From positions 62,001-126,000 of the forward strand of contig NZ_FOEF01000019.1 in assembly GCF_900110575.1 (NCBI RefSeq): 64,000 nt of DNA, read 5' to 3'. The DNA comes from Amycolatopsis saalfeldensis. Lineage in GTDB: Bacteria > Actinomycetota > Actinomycetes > Mycobacteriales > Pseudonocardiaceae. The notes beneath the pieces are model-generated. The model ran no database searches and had not been told where the DNA came from. It saw only the letters and a program-made list of their open reading frames with translations. Positions 7,497 through 16,470 of this stretch are shown in pieces (within the stretch, counting starts at the first letter, position 1; each line of letters starts with the position of its first letter). The position numbers and the translations under genes are program-made.

Positions 7497-9035
7497 ATGG
7501 AAAGGCGCGGACAGTGGTGGGCGCTGGCGGTACTGGTGTTGCCGGTCCTGCTGATCAGCGTGGACTCGACCGTGCTGGGGTTCGCCCTGCCGTACCTGAG
7601 CGAAGACCTCGGGCCCACAGGGGCGGAACAGCTGTGGATCGTCGACGTCTACTCGTTCGTGCTGGCCGGGCTGCTGGTGTTCATGGGCACGCTGGGCGAC
7701 CGCATCGGCAGGCGGCGGCTGCTGCTGGCGGGCGCGGTGGCCTTCGGGCTGGCGTCGGTGCTGGCGGCGTTCTCGACCACGCCGATGATGCTGATCCTCG
7801 CCCGCGCGCTGCTGGGTGTCGGCGGCGCGACGCTGATGCCGTCCACGCTGTCGCTGATCCGCAGCATCTTCACCGACGACCGGCGCCGGCGTACCGCGGT
7901 GGCGGTGTGGAGCGCGGCGTTCTCCGGCGGCATGGCCGTGGGGCCGGTGATCGGCGGCTGGCTGCTGGAGCACTTCTGGTGGGGCTCGGTGTTCCTGATC
8001 AACGTGCCGGTGATGGTGGTGCTGCTGATCGCCGGGCCACTGCTGCTGCCGGAGCACCGCGACCCGAACCCGGGCCGGTTCGACCTCCTGTCCGCGCTGC
8101 TCTCGCTGGGCGCGATGCTGCCGGTGGTGTACGGCGTCAAGATCGCGGCCACTTCGGGCTTCACCTGGTCCGCGGCGCTGGCGGTCGTGGTGGGGCTGGG
8201 CCTCGGCGTGCTGTTCGTCGGCCGTCAGCGCCGGCTGGAGCGGCCGATGCTGGACCTGGCGCTGTTCTCGAACCGGATGTTCACCGCGTCGGTGGTGACC
8301 AACCTGCTCGGCGTGTTCGCGTTGGTGGGGCTGCTGTTCCTGGTGCCGCAGTACCTGCAGCTGGTGCTGGGGCTGTCCCCGGTGACGGCCGCGCTGTGGA
8401 TGCTGCCGGCCACGGTCGCGGGCATCGCCGGGGCGCTGCTCGCGGCTTGGCTGGCCCGTCGGGTCCGGGTGCCGGTGCTGGTCAGCGTGGGCCTGCTGCT
8501 CGGCGCGGCCGGGTTCCTGGTGCTCACTTCGCTGGGCACCACGGCGGGCCTCGCGGCGGTGGTCGTCGCGTTCGTGCTGGTGGGCGGCGGCGTGGCGTTG
8601 TCCGAGACGCTCACCAACGACCTGGTGATCTCCGCGGCCCCCGTCGACCGCGCTGGCGCGGCCTCGGCCATCTCCGAGACCGGCTACGAACTGGGCGGCG
8701 CCCTCGGCACCGCGCTGCTCGGCAGCCTGGCGACGGCCGTCTACCAGTCCGGCGTGACCGGCTCCCTGAGCGCGGCCCCGCACGACCCCGCGATGGACAC
8801 CGCCGTCGCCGCCGCCCACGACACCCTGGGCGGCGCCGTCAGCGCAGCGAAGTCCCTGCCCGCCCCGGCCGCGGAGGCCCTCGTGACGTCCGCCCGCGAG
8901 GCGTTCGTCTCGGGCCTGCACGTCACAGCCTGGGCAGGCGCCGCGATCCTCCTCTACACCGCGGTCCAGGCCTACTTCCTGCTCACCCGCGGCCGCCGCC
9001 CGGCCAACACGAAGGAGACCCCACTACCCGTGTGA
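7497..9035 (+). CDS. DHA2-family MFS multidrug exporter (QacA/SmvA/LfrA type)
   Basis: 512 residues, 14 predicted helices. It starts with VLLISVDSTVLGFALPYLSEDL (D and T of the QacA/SmvA group), has motif A GTLGDRIGRRRLLL, and GMAVGPVIGGWLLEHFWWGSVF as motif C with the following loop. Proteins of this kind export cationic biocides and dyes by proton antiport. It is divergent from the TetR gene and carries the operator copy 22 bases upstream of its ATG, so induction by its own substrates is likely. Confidence 0.9.
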   Translation: MERRGQWWALAVLVLPVLLISVDSTVLGFALPYLSEDLGPTGAEQLWIVDVYSFVLAGLLVFMGTLGDRIGRRRLLLAGAVAFGLASVLAAFSTTPMMLILARALLGVGGATLMPSTLSLIRSIFTDDRRRRTAVAVWSAAFSGGMAVGPVIGGWLLEHFWWGSVFLINVPVMVVLLIAGPLLLPEHRDPNPGRFDLLSALLSLGAMLPVVYGVKIAATSGFTWSAALAVVVGLGLGVLFVGRQRRLERPMLDLALFSNRMFTASVVTNLLGVFALVGLLFLVPQYLQLVLGLSPVTAALWMLPATVAGIAGALLAAWLARRVRVPVLVSVGLLLGAAGFLVLTSLGTTAGLAAVVVAFVLVGGGVALSETLTNDLVISAAPVDRAGAASAISETGYELGGALGTALLGSLATAVYQSGVTGSLSAAPHDPAMDTAVAAAHDTLGGAVSAAKSLPAPAAEALVTSAREAFVSGLHVTAWAGAAILLYTAVQAYFLLTRGRRPANTKETPLPV

Positions 9036-9060
9036 TCCGGCTGTCGCTCGTGCTGTCGCC

Positions 9061-9120
9061 CATGCCGCTGCTGCTGACGCGGGTGCCGCCCATGCCGCTG
9101 CTGCTGACGCGAGTGCCGCC
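9061..9120. repeat. Two-copy 30-bp direct repeat in a GCTG-rich gap
   Basis: Positions 9061-9090 and 9091-9120 are the same 30 bases except for one A/G change. The remaining gap to 9527 is rich in CTGCTG and CAGCTGCCGTTCGC runs. The open frames there give Arg/Ala repeats with no start signals, so I see no gene in 9036-9527. Confidence 0.7.
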
Positions 9121-9527
9121 TCCTGTACGCGTAGCGTGCGCGGCTGCCGCCTCCCACGCTGCTGCTGCCGACGCTGCTGCTGCTCGGGGTGCCACCGGTC
9201 GTGGCGTGGTGCTGCTTACGCGGCCGCCGTTCACGCAGCTGCCGTTCGCGCCGCCACTGCTTGCGCAGCTGCCGTTCGCGCGACGGCCGGTCCGGGCGCC
9301 ATGTCCAGCGTGAACTGGCTCCCGCGGCCGTCGTCGCGGGCCTGCGGACGCGAAGCCCTCCGTCGACCCGAGACGGTCGCGTCGCGGACCCGGGGTGCAG
9401 CGGCGCCTCGGCCAGGCCGCTCAGTCGCCGGCTAGCGCTGGACATTCCAAGGCTCCCGAACACGGCCATCCTGTTGAACTGGAAGAAAAATTCCGTACTG
9501 CGGAGATATTTCGCCTACGATGGTGGC

Positions 9528-10922
9528 ATGAGCAACGAGGCCCTGGTCCAGCGACTCCGTGACGAGCTCGGCAAGGACGCCGTGCTCACCGACGCCGACG
9601 TCACCGACAGCTACGCGCGCGACATGATGCCGTTGGCTCCCGGCGGGAAGCCGCTGGCGGTGGTGCTGCCCGTCGACACCGCGGGGGTGCAGGCCGTGGT
9701 CAAGGCGTGTGCCGAGGCGGAGGTCCCCATCGTGCCGCGTGGTGCGGGCAGCGGGCTTTCCGGTGCGGCCAACGCGATCGACGGCTGTGTGGTGCTGGTG
9801 CTGACCAAGCTCAACGAGATCGTCGAGGTCGACGCCGGCAACCGGCTCGCCGTGGTGCAGCCCGGCGTGGTCAACCTGGATTTCCGCAACGCCGTCGAGA
9901 AGCATGGCCTGTTCTATCCGCCGGACCCGTCGAGCTACGACTGGTGCACCATCGGCGGCAACCTCTCCACCAACGCCGGCGGGCTGTGCTGCGTGAAATA
10001 CGGCGTCACCACCGATTCCGTGCTCGGGCTGGAAGTCGTGCTGGCCGACGGCTCACTGCTCAAGACCGGCCGCCGCACGGTGAAGGGCGTGGCGGGTTAC
10101 GACCTGGCGAAGCTGTTCGTCGGCAGTGAGGGAACGCTCGGTGTGATCACGCAGGCGACCGTCGCGCTCAAGCCGCTGCCGCAGGCGCCCGCGACGTTCG
10201 TGGCCGGGTTCAGCAGCACCGAGGCGGCGGGTGAGGCCGTCGCGCGTGTGGTGCGGGAGGGGCTGGTGCCGTCGCTGCTGGAGATCATGGACGCGGCGTC
10301 GATCAAGGCGTCGGAGACCTACCTGAAGACCGACCTCGGCGCGGGCTCCGACTGTCGCGCCCTGCTGCTCGCCCAGTCCGACGCCGGTGGCGAAGCCGCC
10401 CGCCGCGAACTGGCCGCGCTGGAGCAGATCTGCACCGACTGCGGCGCCGACCTCGCGTACGCCACCGAGGACCTCGAAGAGGGCAAGATGCTGCTGCAAG
10501 CGCGACGGGTGGTGCTCACCGCGCTGGAGACGTACGGGGTCTGGCTGACCGACGACGTCTGCGTGCCGCGCACCCGCATCGCCGAGCTGATCCACGGCTG
10601 CGAGCAGGTCAGCGAGAAGGTCGGTCTGAAGATCGCTGTCGTCGGGCACGCGGGCGACGGCAACATGCACCCCACGATCGTCTACGCCCCCGACTCCGAG
10701 GACGAGTTCGCTCGCGCCAAGCAGGCGTTCGACGAGATCCTGGAGATCGGCCTCGCGCTGGGCGGCACCGTCACCGGCGAGCACGGCGTCGGCAAGATCA
10801 AGCGTGACTGGCTCGTGCGCGAGATCGGTCCGGTCGGCCTGCGGGTGCACCGGCAGATCAAGCAGGCGCTGGACCCGGGGAACCTGTTCAACCCGGGCTC
10901 GATGTTCTCGATGACGGACTGA
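9528..10922 (+). CDS. FAD-binding oxidase, glycolate/D-lactate dehydrogenase type (GlcD-like)
   Basis: 464 residues of the vanillyl-alcohol-oxidase/GlcD group. The FAD PP-loop is VPRGAGSGLSGAANA; further FAD contacts are VAGYDLAKLFVGSEGTLGVIT; the C-terminal substrate domain has GHAGDGNMHP and EHGVGKIK. Such enzymes oxidise 2-hydroxy acids such as glycolate or D-lactate at the membrane or cytosol. The ATG at 9528 is chosen because upstream residues are low-complexity. No GlcE/GlcF partner is adjacent, so a single-subunit form is likely. Confidence 0.88.
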   Translation: MSNEALVQRLRDELGKDAVLTDADVTDSYARDMMPLAPGGKPLAVVLPVDTAGVQAVVKACAEAEVPIVPRGAGSGLSGAANAIDGCVVLVLTKLNEIVEVDAGNRLAVVQPGVVNLDFRNAVEKHGLFYPPDPSSYDWCTIGGNLSTNAGGLCCVKYGVTTDSVLGLEVVLADGSLLKTGRRTVKGVAGYDLAKLFVGSEGTLGVITQATVALKPLPQAPATFVAGFSSTEAAGEAVARVVREGLVPSLLEIMDAASIKASETYLKTDLGAGSDCRALLLAQSDAGGEAARRELAALEQICTDCGADLAYATEDLEEGKMLLQARRVVLTALETYGVWLTDDVCVPRTRIAELIHGCEQVSEKVGLKIAVVGHAGDGNMHPTIVYAPDSEDEFARAKQAFDEILEIGLALGGTVTGEHGVGKIKRDWLVREIGPVGLRVHRQIKQALDPGNLFNPGSMFSMTD

Positions 10923-10960
10923 AACGGCGCCGGTCCCCCGAGGGGAGCCGGCGCCGTTTC
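10921..10960. terminator. Bidirectional terminator hairpin
   Basis: GAAACGGCGCCGG (10921-10933) pairs perfectly with CCGGCGCCGTTTC (10948-10960), a 13-bp stem with a 14-base loop. It begins within the stop codon of the FAD oxidase gene and serves the converging DedA gene as well. Confidence 0.8.
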
Positions 10961-10976
10961 GCGAGTTCGGTTGTGG

Positions 10977-11657
10977 TCAGTCGCGCACGCGCGGGATCCG
11001 CTGCGTGACCTCGGCGGGAGTCTCGGCCGCGTCGCCCCGCGCCTTCTTCGCGCGGCGCCCCTTCAGGTACTCCAGGCCGATCGGGACGACCGACACGAGC
11101 ACGATCACCACGAAGATGGCGTCGACGTTGTCGCGGATGAAGCCGATGTTGCCCAGCAGCGAGCCCAGCACCGTGATGCCCGCCGCCCACAGGATGCCGC
11201 CCAGCACCGTGTACGTGAAGTAGCGCTTCGGGTCCATGCGGCCGACGCCGGCGATCCAGGTGATGAACGTCCGCACGAACGGCACGAACCGCGCCAGCAC
11301 CACGGCCTTGGGCCCGTGGTGGTCGAGGAAGGCGTGCGTCTTGTCGACGTACTCCTTCTTGAAGAACTTCGAATCCGGCCGGTTGAACAGCTTCGGGCCG
11401 ACGAAGTAGCCGAGGTAGTAGCCGCCGACGTTGCCGAGCAGCGCCGCGGCCGTCACCAGCACGCAGACCAGCCACAGCGGCGCCTTCAGCGTGTCGTTCG
11501 CGATGAACAGTCCCGCGGTGAACAGCAGCGAATCGCCCGGCAGGACCGGGAAGATGCTGCTCTCGATGAAGATGATCAGGCAGAGCACGGCGATGACCGG
11601 CGCGGTGAGCCCGGTCAGCAGGTGCTGCGGGTCCAGCCACGACGGCAGGAGGGACAT
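10977..11657 (-). CDS. DedA/SNARE-associated family membrane protein (second copy)
   Basis: 226 residues from the ATG at 11657; a GTG at 11687 would add ten. Family marks are SSIFPVLPGDSLLFTAG, GNVGGYYLGYFVGPKLF and ARFVPFVRTFITWIAGVGRMDPKRYF, with the RFVPFVR motif intact, and a basic C-terminal tail. It is more likely than the copy at 759 to be the conserved neighbour of fba seen in mycobacteria. A lipid or undecaprenyl-phosphate flipping role is known for some family members only. Confidence 0.87.
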   Translation of the reverse strand: MSLLPSWLDPQHLLTGLTAPVIAVLCLIIFIESSIFPVLPGDSLLFTAGLFIANDTLKAPLWLVCVLVTAAALLGNVGGYYLGYFVGPKLFNRPDSKFFKKEYVDKTHAFLDHHGPKAVVLARFVPFVRTFITWIAGVGRMDPKRYFTYTVLGGILWAAGITVLGSLLGNIGFIRDNVDAIFVVIVLVSVVPIGLEYLKGRRAKKARGDAAETPAEVTQRIPRVRD

Positions 11658-12061
11658 GGTTGTCACTGTGCTCTGGGCGAGAATCACACCGAAAACGGTA
11701 CAGGGTGACGCTGTGTGCCCTCACCGGGCAAGGAACCCCAGGTCACATGGCGACCGGACCGCAAGCCCGACACCCGCCCCCCGGACGTCTCGCATCCAGG
11801 GAATCGGGTGTACCGGACAGACCACGGCGGTGACGTCGGACGCCCGGGCCACCAGGGATTCGGCCTTCCGGGACTGCGACGGCTGGACGCGGATTGTGCG
11901 GCGCGGAGGCGGCGGCCGGGTGCGCAGTGTGAGAGGGGAACGCGGCCAGGGTGGGCTGTGGGAAGGCGGCAGCTGGGATCCGCAGCGGACCCAGAGGCAG
12001 CTGGGTTGGCCACGCGGGCAGAGGTGGCCGAATAACGCCGCGGGGGGCTGCCGGGGTGGGG

Positions 12062-12222
12062 CGCGTGGAGGTGGCTGGCCGGGTAGGCCGCGTGGAGGTG
12101 GAGGCCGGGGTGGGGCGCGTCGAGGTGGCGGCCGGGGCGGGCCGCGCGGAGGTGTTGACCGGGTAGGGCGCGCGGAGGTGGCTGCCGGGGTGGGGCGCGT
12201 GGAGGTGGGAGCCGCAGTGGGA
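12062..12222. repeat. 27-bp tandem repeat, six copies
   Basis: The word CGCG(T/C)GGAGG recurs at 12062, 12089, 12116, 12143, 12169 and 12196, spacing 27, 27, 27, 26, 27. The unit is cgcgtggaggtgg followed by a GGCCGGGGTGGGG-like half. In one plus-strand frame it reads VGRVEVAAG repeats, but the 26-base step breaks the frame and no start signal is present, so I treat it as a non-coding minisatellite. The rest of the gap 11688-12061 holds no recognisable gene. Confidence 0.8.
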
Positions 12223-12234
12223 CCGTTGGAGGGG

Positions 12235-13086
12235 TCAGACCAGCGTGAGGAGCCCGATTACCGAGCCTGCGGCTAGACCGAGGAGTAGGGCGAGCAGGAG
12301 GACCCAGTGGACCGGCAGCGGGGTGCTCGCCGGGGCGGGGGTTTGGCGGACGGTCGCGGCGTCGGGCGAGAGGGACGGGGCATGGGGGGTCGCGGCCCCA
12401 GCGGGGTAACCAGAGGCTGGCTGGCCGCCGCCGTTGCCGGACGCGTAACCCGCCTGGCCATAACCGGCACCGGCCTGAGCGTTGCCGCCGGAGGCGTAAC
12501 CAGCGCCTGCCTGATTGCTGCTGCCGGATGCGTAGCCGGAGCTGGTCTGGCCACTGCTGCCGGAGGCGTAACTAGCGCCGGTCTGACCGCTGCCGCCGGA
12601 CGTGTAACCGGCGCCGCTGCCGCCGGAGGCGTAAGCGGCGCCTGCGTGACCGCTGCCAGGTGCGTAACCGCCGTTGGCGGGATAGCTGCCGCTCGGCTGG
12701 CTTGGGTAGCTGCCGCTTGCGCCGGCGTAGCCGGAGCCTTGGCCGGTGGTGCCGGAGCTTGTTGTGCCGTCGGCCCAGTCGAGGGCGGCGCGTTCGCGTT
12801 CCAGGGAGTCCGCGCTGGCGCCTGACAGTAGGCCGTAGCGGGGCGGTAGTTCGGCTGTTGGGCCGGTGCCGGTCGCGCTGCCGCTGCCGGAGCCTTCGAC
12901 CGGGGTGGTGCCGGTCGAGCCGCCGTTGCCAGTGCCTTCATCCGGGACGGAGGCAACAGCGCCAGTTCCGCCGTCGGCGGGTTCGGGGTCCTCGCGAGGC
13001 AGGCCGGGCGAGGTGTGCGGGGCGAAGACGGCTTGGGCGCGCAACGCGTCGGCCAGCAGTCGCTCCGGGTCCTTCGGCTCGGTCAT
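12235..13086 (-). CDS. Glycine/serine/tyrosine-rich protein with C-terminal membrane anchor
   Basis: 283 residues, no family recognised. A short acidic N-terminus (MTEPKDPERLLADALRAQA) and a conserved-looking block near 81-103 (PPRYGLLSGASADSLERERA) are followed by about 100 residues of irregular repeats around YASGSSGQTGAG, a Pro/Ala stretch, and a single helix (VLLLALLLGLAAGSVIGLLTLV) at the very end. That is the layout of a tail-anchored cytosolic protein. The gene ends where the 27-bp minisatellite begins and follows nagA on the same strand with a 34-base gap. Confidence 0.75.
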   Translation of the reverse strand: MTEPKDPERLLADALRAQAVFAPHTSPGLPREDPEPADGGTGAVASVPDEGTGNGGSTGTTPVEGSGSGSATGTGPTAELPPRYGLLSGASADSLERERAALDWADGTTSSGTTGQGSGYAGASGSYPSQPSGSYPANGGYAPGSGHAGAAYASGGSGAGYTSGGSGQTGASYASGSSGQTSSGYASGSSNQAGAGYASGGNAQAGAGYGQAGYASGNGGGQPASGYPAGAATPHAPSLSPDAATVRQTPAPASTPLPVHWVLLLALLLGLAAGSVIGLLTLV

Positions 13087-13120
13087 CCCGCTCGTCTTCC
13101 CCCGTGTCGTGGCTGGATCG

Positions 13121-14314
13121 TTACGTGCTCAAGGTAGCCCGGCCGACCTCGGCGACCCATTCGCCCCGGCGGAGCACCTTCACCGGGCGCAGGTCGTCGT
13201 CCAGCACTACCACGTCGGCGGCCAGGCCGGGGCGCAGCGAGCCCGTGCGGTCCGCGACGCCCAGCAGCTCGGCGGGACGCCCGGAGGTCGCCCGGACGGC
13301 GTCGAGGACACCGAGTTTCGCACCCTTCACCAGGTTGCGGAAGGCGTTGTCCATCGTCAAGGTGCTGCCGGCCAGCGAGCCGTTGTCGGCCAGGGTGGCG
13401 ACGCCGTCGTGGACGTCGACCTCCAGCCGGCCCAGCGTGTAGCGGCCGTCGGCGGCGTCGGTGGCCGACATGGCGTCGGTGATCAGGACCGTGCGGCCGC
13501 GGCCGGCATGGGACGCCGCCAGCCGCACCACCGTCGGGTGCAGGTGGACGAGGTCGCAGATCAGCTCGACCGTCACGCGCTCGTCGTCCAGCAGCACGCC
13601 CACCGGGCCCGGCTCGCGGTGGTGCAGCGGACGCATGCCGTTGAACAGGTGCGTGGCCACGGTGGCGCCCGCGTCGATGGCCGGGACCAGCTGCTCGGCG
13701 ACGCCGTCCGTGTGCCCGATCGCCGCGGTCACGCCCGACTCCGCGAGCTGCCGGACGGCCTTGACGCCGCCGTTCAGCTCCGGCGCGAGCGTGACCATGC
13801 GGATCGCGCCGTGGCCCGCGCGCAGCAGCTTCTCCACCGTGCCGGTGTCCGGTTCGAGGAGCGTGTCCGGGTCGTGCGCGCCGCAGCGGGCGCGCGAGAT
13901 GAACGGGCCCTCCAGGTGGATGCCGGCCAGCTCGCCGTCCTGCACCAGCTCGCGCAAGGCCGCGATCTGCTCGGTCAGCAGGTCGACGGGGTCGGACACC
14001 AGGCTGGCCAGCGTGGTCGTGGTGCCGTGCCGGCGGTGCGCGCGCACCGCGGTGAGCATCTCGTCCGGGTCCAGCGTGGAGAACGAGCCGCCGCCGCCAC
14101 CGTGGCAGTGCGTGTCGATGAACCCGGGGACGACCAGCGCCCCACCCACGTCGACGCGCGGGAGTTCGGGGCCGCCCGGCGGCGTGCCCGTGCCCACTGC
14201 GGCGATCCGCCCGTCGGCGACGGACAGCCAGCCGTCGTCGAGTACGCGGTCCGGGGCGGCGACCCGGCCGCCCGTGATGACGAAGTCTGCGGCGTGCTTC
14301 ACGTCGCCCAGCAT
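13121..14314 (-). CDS. nagA: N-acetylglucosamine-6-phosphate deacetylase
   Basis: 397 residues of the amidohydrolase superfamily. Metal and substrate motifs are in order: GFIDTHCHGGGG, HLEGPFISRARCGAHDPD, AIGHTDG, THLFNGMRPLHHREPG and ITDAMSAT. It removes acetate from GlcNAc-6-P so that aminosugars from chitin or peptidoglycan enter glycolysis. A DasR-like operator (14318-14331) begins 4 bases from the ATG. That leaves no room for a normal ribosome site, so either the transcript is nearly leaderless or translation starts at the GTG at 14302. nagA is a known DasR target in streptomycetes. Confidence 0.92.
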   Translation of the reverse strand: MLGDVKHAADFVITGGRVAAPDRVLDDGWLSVADGRIAAVGTGTPPGGPELPRVDVGGALVVPGFIDTHCHGGGGGSFSTLDPDEMLTAVRAHRRHGTTTTLASLVSDPVDLLTEQIAALRELVQDGELAGIHLEGPFISRARCGAHDPDTLLEPDTGTVEKLLRAGHGAIRMVTLAPELNGGVKAVRQLAESGVTAAIGHTDGVAEQLVPAIDAGATVATHLFNGMRPLHHREPGPVGVLLDDERVTVELICDLVHLHPTVVRLAASHAGRGRTVLITDAMSATDAADGRYTLGRLEVDVHDGVATLADNGSLAGSTLTMDNAFRNLVKGAKLGVLDAVRATSGRPAELLGVADRTGSLRPGLAADVVVLDDDLRPVKVLRRGEWVAEVGRATLST

Positions 14315-14317
14315 ATA

Positions 14318-14331
14318 TTGGTCTGGACCAA
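14318..14331. promoter_or_regulatory. DasR-type operator (dre) at the nagA start
   Basis: TTGGTCTGGACCAA: two perfect 6-base arms around TG. It differs by one base from the 12-base core TGGTCTAGACCA of the DasR element. DasR is a GntR/HutC repressor that responds to glucosamine-6-P and GlcNAc-6-P. The dasR gene is not in this window. Confidence 0.78.
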
Positions 14332-14372
14332 GCGTGGCTACGCTACTCGGTGATGGGATTGCTCCACCCGGG

Positions 14373-15056
14373 TCACTTCTGGGTCTGCATGGCCTTCTGC
14401 AAGGCCTCCAGGGCCCGGCTGGCGGTCGATTTGACCGTGCCCTTGGAAATGCCGGCGGCTTCGGAGATCTCGGCCTCGCTCAGCCCGCCGTAGTACCGCA
14501 GCACCAGCACCTCACGCTGGCGCGGCGGCAGCTTCGAAAGCGCGCTGACCACGGCCTGGTGCTCGCTGGACAGCATGGCGAGGCTCTCCGCGGACCGGGC
14601 GTTCACCGCGTGCGGCGGCACGTACTCACGCGCCGTCTTGCGCCGGCGCAGCACGCTGCGCGACCCGTTGACCACGGCGGTGCGCAGGTAGCCGACGGCC
14701 GCGGCCGCGTCGCGCAGCCGGCCCCAGTTCCGGTGCAGCCCGGTGAAGGCCTCCTGCACGACGTCCTCGGCCGTGGCCGGCTCGTCGACCAGCAGGATCG
14801 CCAGCCGGACCAGCCGCATCCGGTGCTGGCGGTACAGGTCCTCCAGGTTCAGCGGCGCGGCCGGCGGCTGCACCGCGACCGGTCCGTCGATGGTCCGCAG
14901 GTGGCCGAGGGTCGCCTCGACGCTGCGTTCCGCGTTGCCCTCCAGCATGAACCCCTGCCTGTCCTCGACCCCGCCGAATCCGTGCCGGTCGTCCCGGACG
15001 GGATCAGGCACGGTGTCCCGCGCCGGCGGCCTGGTCACGGTATTCACAGCGTTCAC
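14373..15056 (-). CDS. RNA polymerase sigma factor, ECF type (SigE family)
   Basis: Up to 227 residues. Region 2 is LEDLYRQHRMRLVRLAILLV-DEPATAEDVVQEAF and region 4 is LPPRQREVLVLRYYGGLSEAEIS followed by EAAGISKGTVKSTASRAL. The GTG at 15056 gives an N-terminal stretch of about 70 poorly structured residues; the ATG at 14948 (MLEGNAERS), preceded by AGGGG, may be the true start. No anti-sigma gene is next to it; downstream on the same strand is nagA. Confidence 0.88.
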   Translation of the reverse strand: MNAVNTVTRPPARDTVPDPVRDDRHGFGGVEDRQGFMLEGNAERSVEATLGHLRTIDGPVAVQPPAAPLNLEDLYRQHRMRLVRLAILLVDEPATAEDVVQEAFTGLHRNWGRLRDAAAAVGYLRTAVVNGSRSVLRRRKTAREYVPPHAVNARSAESLAMLSSEHQAVVSALSKLPPRQREVLVLRYYGGLSEAEISEAAGISKGTVKSTASRALEALQKAMQTQK

Positions 15057-15183
15057 ACAGCCACTGACGCACGCCTAGCGTATCGGGTCGCCCCCCACCC
15101 GCCACCGATCGGATGCTGAGACCGGCACGGTAGTGACAGGTAGCGTCGGGACCGTCACCGCCGCACTAGCCCGGGAGATCCAC

Positions 15184-15462
15184 ATGGCCTGGTACCTCGT
15201 CGAAATCCGTTACGTACAGGAGAAGCTGGCCGAGGTCCGGCCCCGTCACCGCGAGTACCTGTCCGGCCACGCCGCCGAGGGCCGGGTCGCGGTCGCGGGC
15301 CCGCTCGGCGACGGCACCGGCGGCCTCACGCTCTGGCAGGCCGACGACGAGGCCGCGCTCACCGAATTGATCAACACCGACCCGTATTACCTCGAGGGTG
15401 TGGTCGCGGAGCGCTCGGTGCGCGAGTTCAAGCCCGTGCTCGGCGCCTGGCTGCCGAGCTAG
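15184..15462 (+). CDS. YciI family protein
   Basis: 92 residues with the ferredoxin-like YciI pattern: RPRHREYLSGHAAEGRVAVAGPLGDG, then ADDEAALTELINTDPY and the closing FKPVLGAW. The His and Asp residues of the family's putative active site are present. The function of the family is not established. The ATG at 15184 is chosen over an upstream GTG at 15133 because it starts at the first strand. Its stop abuts the converging reductase gene without a gap. Confidence 0.85.
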   Translation: MAWYLVEIRYVQEKLAEVRPRHREYLSGHAAEGRVAVAGPLGDGTGGLTLWQADDEAALTELINTDPYYLEGVVAERSVREFKPVLGAWLPS

Positions 15463-16470
15463 TCACAGCTCCAGGACGGCGGGTCCGCGGTCCACGCAGA
15501 TCCGCACCGATCCGCCGTCCGGGGTGGGCACCGCGCAGGTGCCGCAGAAACCCTGGCGGCACGAGTAGGGGACGTCCGGCAGCCGCTCCCGCACCACGTC
15601 GAGGGTCGAGCGGTCCGCGGGCACGTCCAAGGTCACGCCGGTGCGCCGCAGCTCCACCCGGTACGGCTGCCCGTCGACGATCGGCGGCGTCGAGAACCGT
15701 TCGAAGTACACCGCCGCGGCGCCCGTGAGCGCCAGGTCCACGCGCACGCCGGTGATCATCGGCACCGGCCCGCAGCAGTAGACCGAGGCGCCGTCCGGCA
15801 CGCCTTCCAGCAGCTCCGCGCCCGAGGCGGGGATCCCGTACTCGGTGTCCGGCCGGATCCACACCCGTTCCGCCGGCAGGTCCGCCAGCTCGTCGAGGAA
15901 CGGCATCGACGCGCGGTCCCGTCCGGTGTAGACGAGCCGCCAGCCGACGCCGTTCGCGGCCGCGCGGCGCACCATCGGCAGGATCGGCGTGATCCCGATG
16001 CCGCCGGCCACGAAGAGGTAATCCGGCGCGGCGACGAACGGGAAAGCGTTGCGCGGCCCGCGCACCATCACCTTCGTGCCCGGCCGCAACGTGTGCACCT
16101 CCGCCGAAGCCGTCCCGATCCGCCGCACCGCCACGCGGTAGTACGACGGGTCCTCGGGGTCGCCGCACAGCGAGTACTGCCGCAGCCGGCCCGACGGCAG
16201 GTGCAGGTCCAGGTGCGCGCCCGGCCGCCAGCCCGGCAGCGGCCCGCCGGCCGGGCGCGCGAGCCGCAGGCTGACCACGCCGTCGGCTTCCTCGCGCACG
16301 GCCTCCACCAGCAGTTCCAGGTCCCGGTCGACCTCGCGTACGGGCGGGCGGCTGCGCCCCGATCGGTCGGCGAGCCTGCGGTAGGCCGCGGTCACCCCGA
16401 TCAGGGTGGACATCAGCCGGTCGCGCCGCCCGCTGCCGTCGAGCTTCGCCGGGAAGTCGGGCGTGCTCAC
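15463..16470 (-). CDS. Ferredoxin-type reductase (PDR/VanB family oxidoreductase)
   Basis: 335 residues in the order flavin domain (RQYSLCGDP), NAD(P) domain (AGGIGITPILPMVRRAA) and C-terminal plant-type [2Fe-2S] domain with CRQGFCGTCAVPT and a final Cys, as in phthalate dioxygenase reductase. It passes electrons from NAD(P)H to an oxygenase. The start is the GTG at 16470, overlapping the upstream hydrolase stop (GTGA); an internal ATG is at 16413. It is third in the coupled monooxygenase operon 18832-15463 and may supply electrons to the diiron-like middle protein. Confidence 0.88.
   Translation of the reverse strand: MSTPDFPAKLDGSGRRDRLMSTLIGVTAAYRRLADRSGRSRPPVREVDRDLELLVEAVREEADGVVSLRLARPAGGPLPGWRPGAHLDLHLPSGRLRQYSLCGDPEDPSYYRVAVRRIGTASAEVHTLRPGTKVMVRGPRNAFPFVAAPDYLFVAGGIGITPILPMVRRAAANGVGWRLVYTGRDRASMPFLDELADLPAERVWIRPDTEYGIPASGAELLEGVPDGASVYCCGPVPMITGVRVDLALTGAAAVYFERFSTPPIVDGQPYRVELRRTGVTLDVPADRSTLDVVRERLPDVPYSCRQGFCGTCAVPTPDGGSVRICVDRGPAVLEL

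Noticed and set aside
11431..12276. A plus-strand 281-codon frame containing the 27-bp repeats
   Set aside because: The start region is antisense to DedA, and the repeat part is Gly/Arg with a frame-breaking unit.
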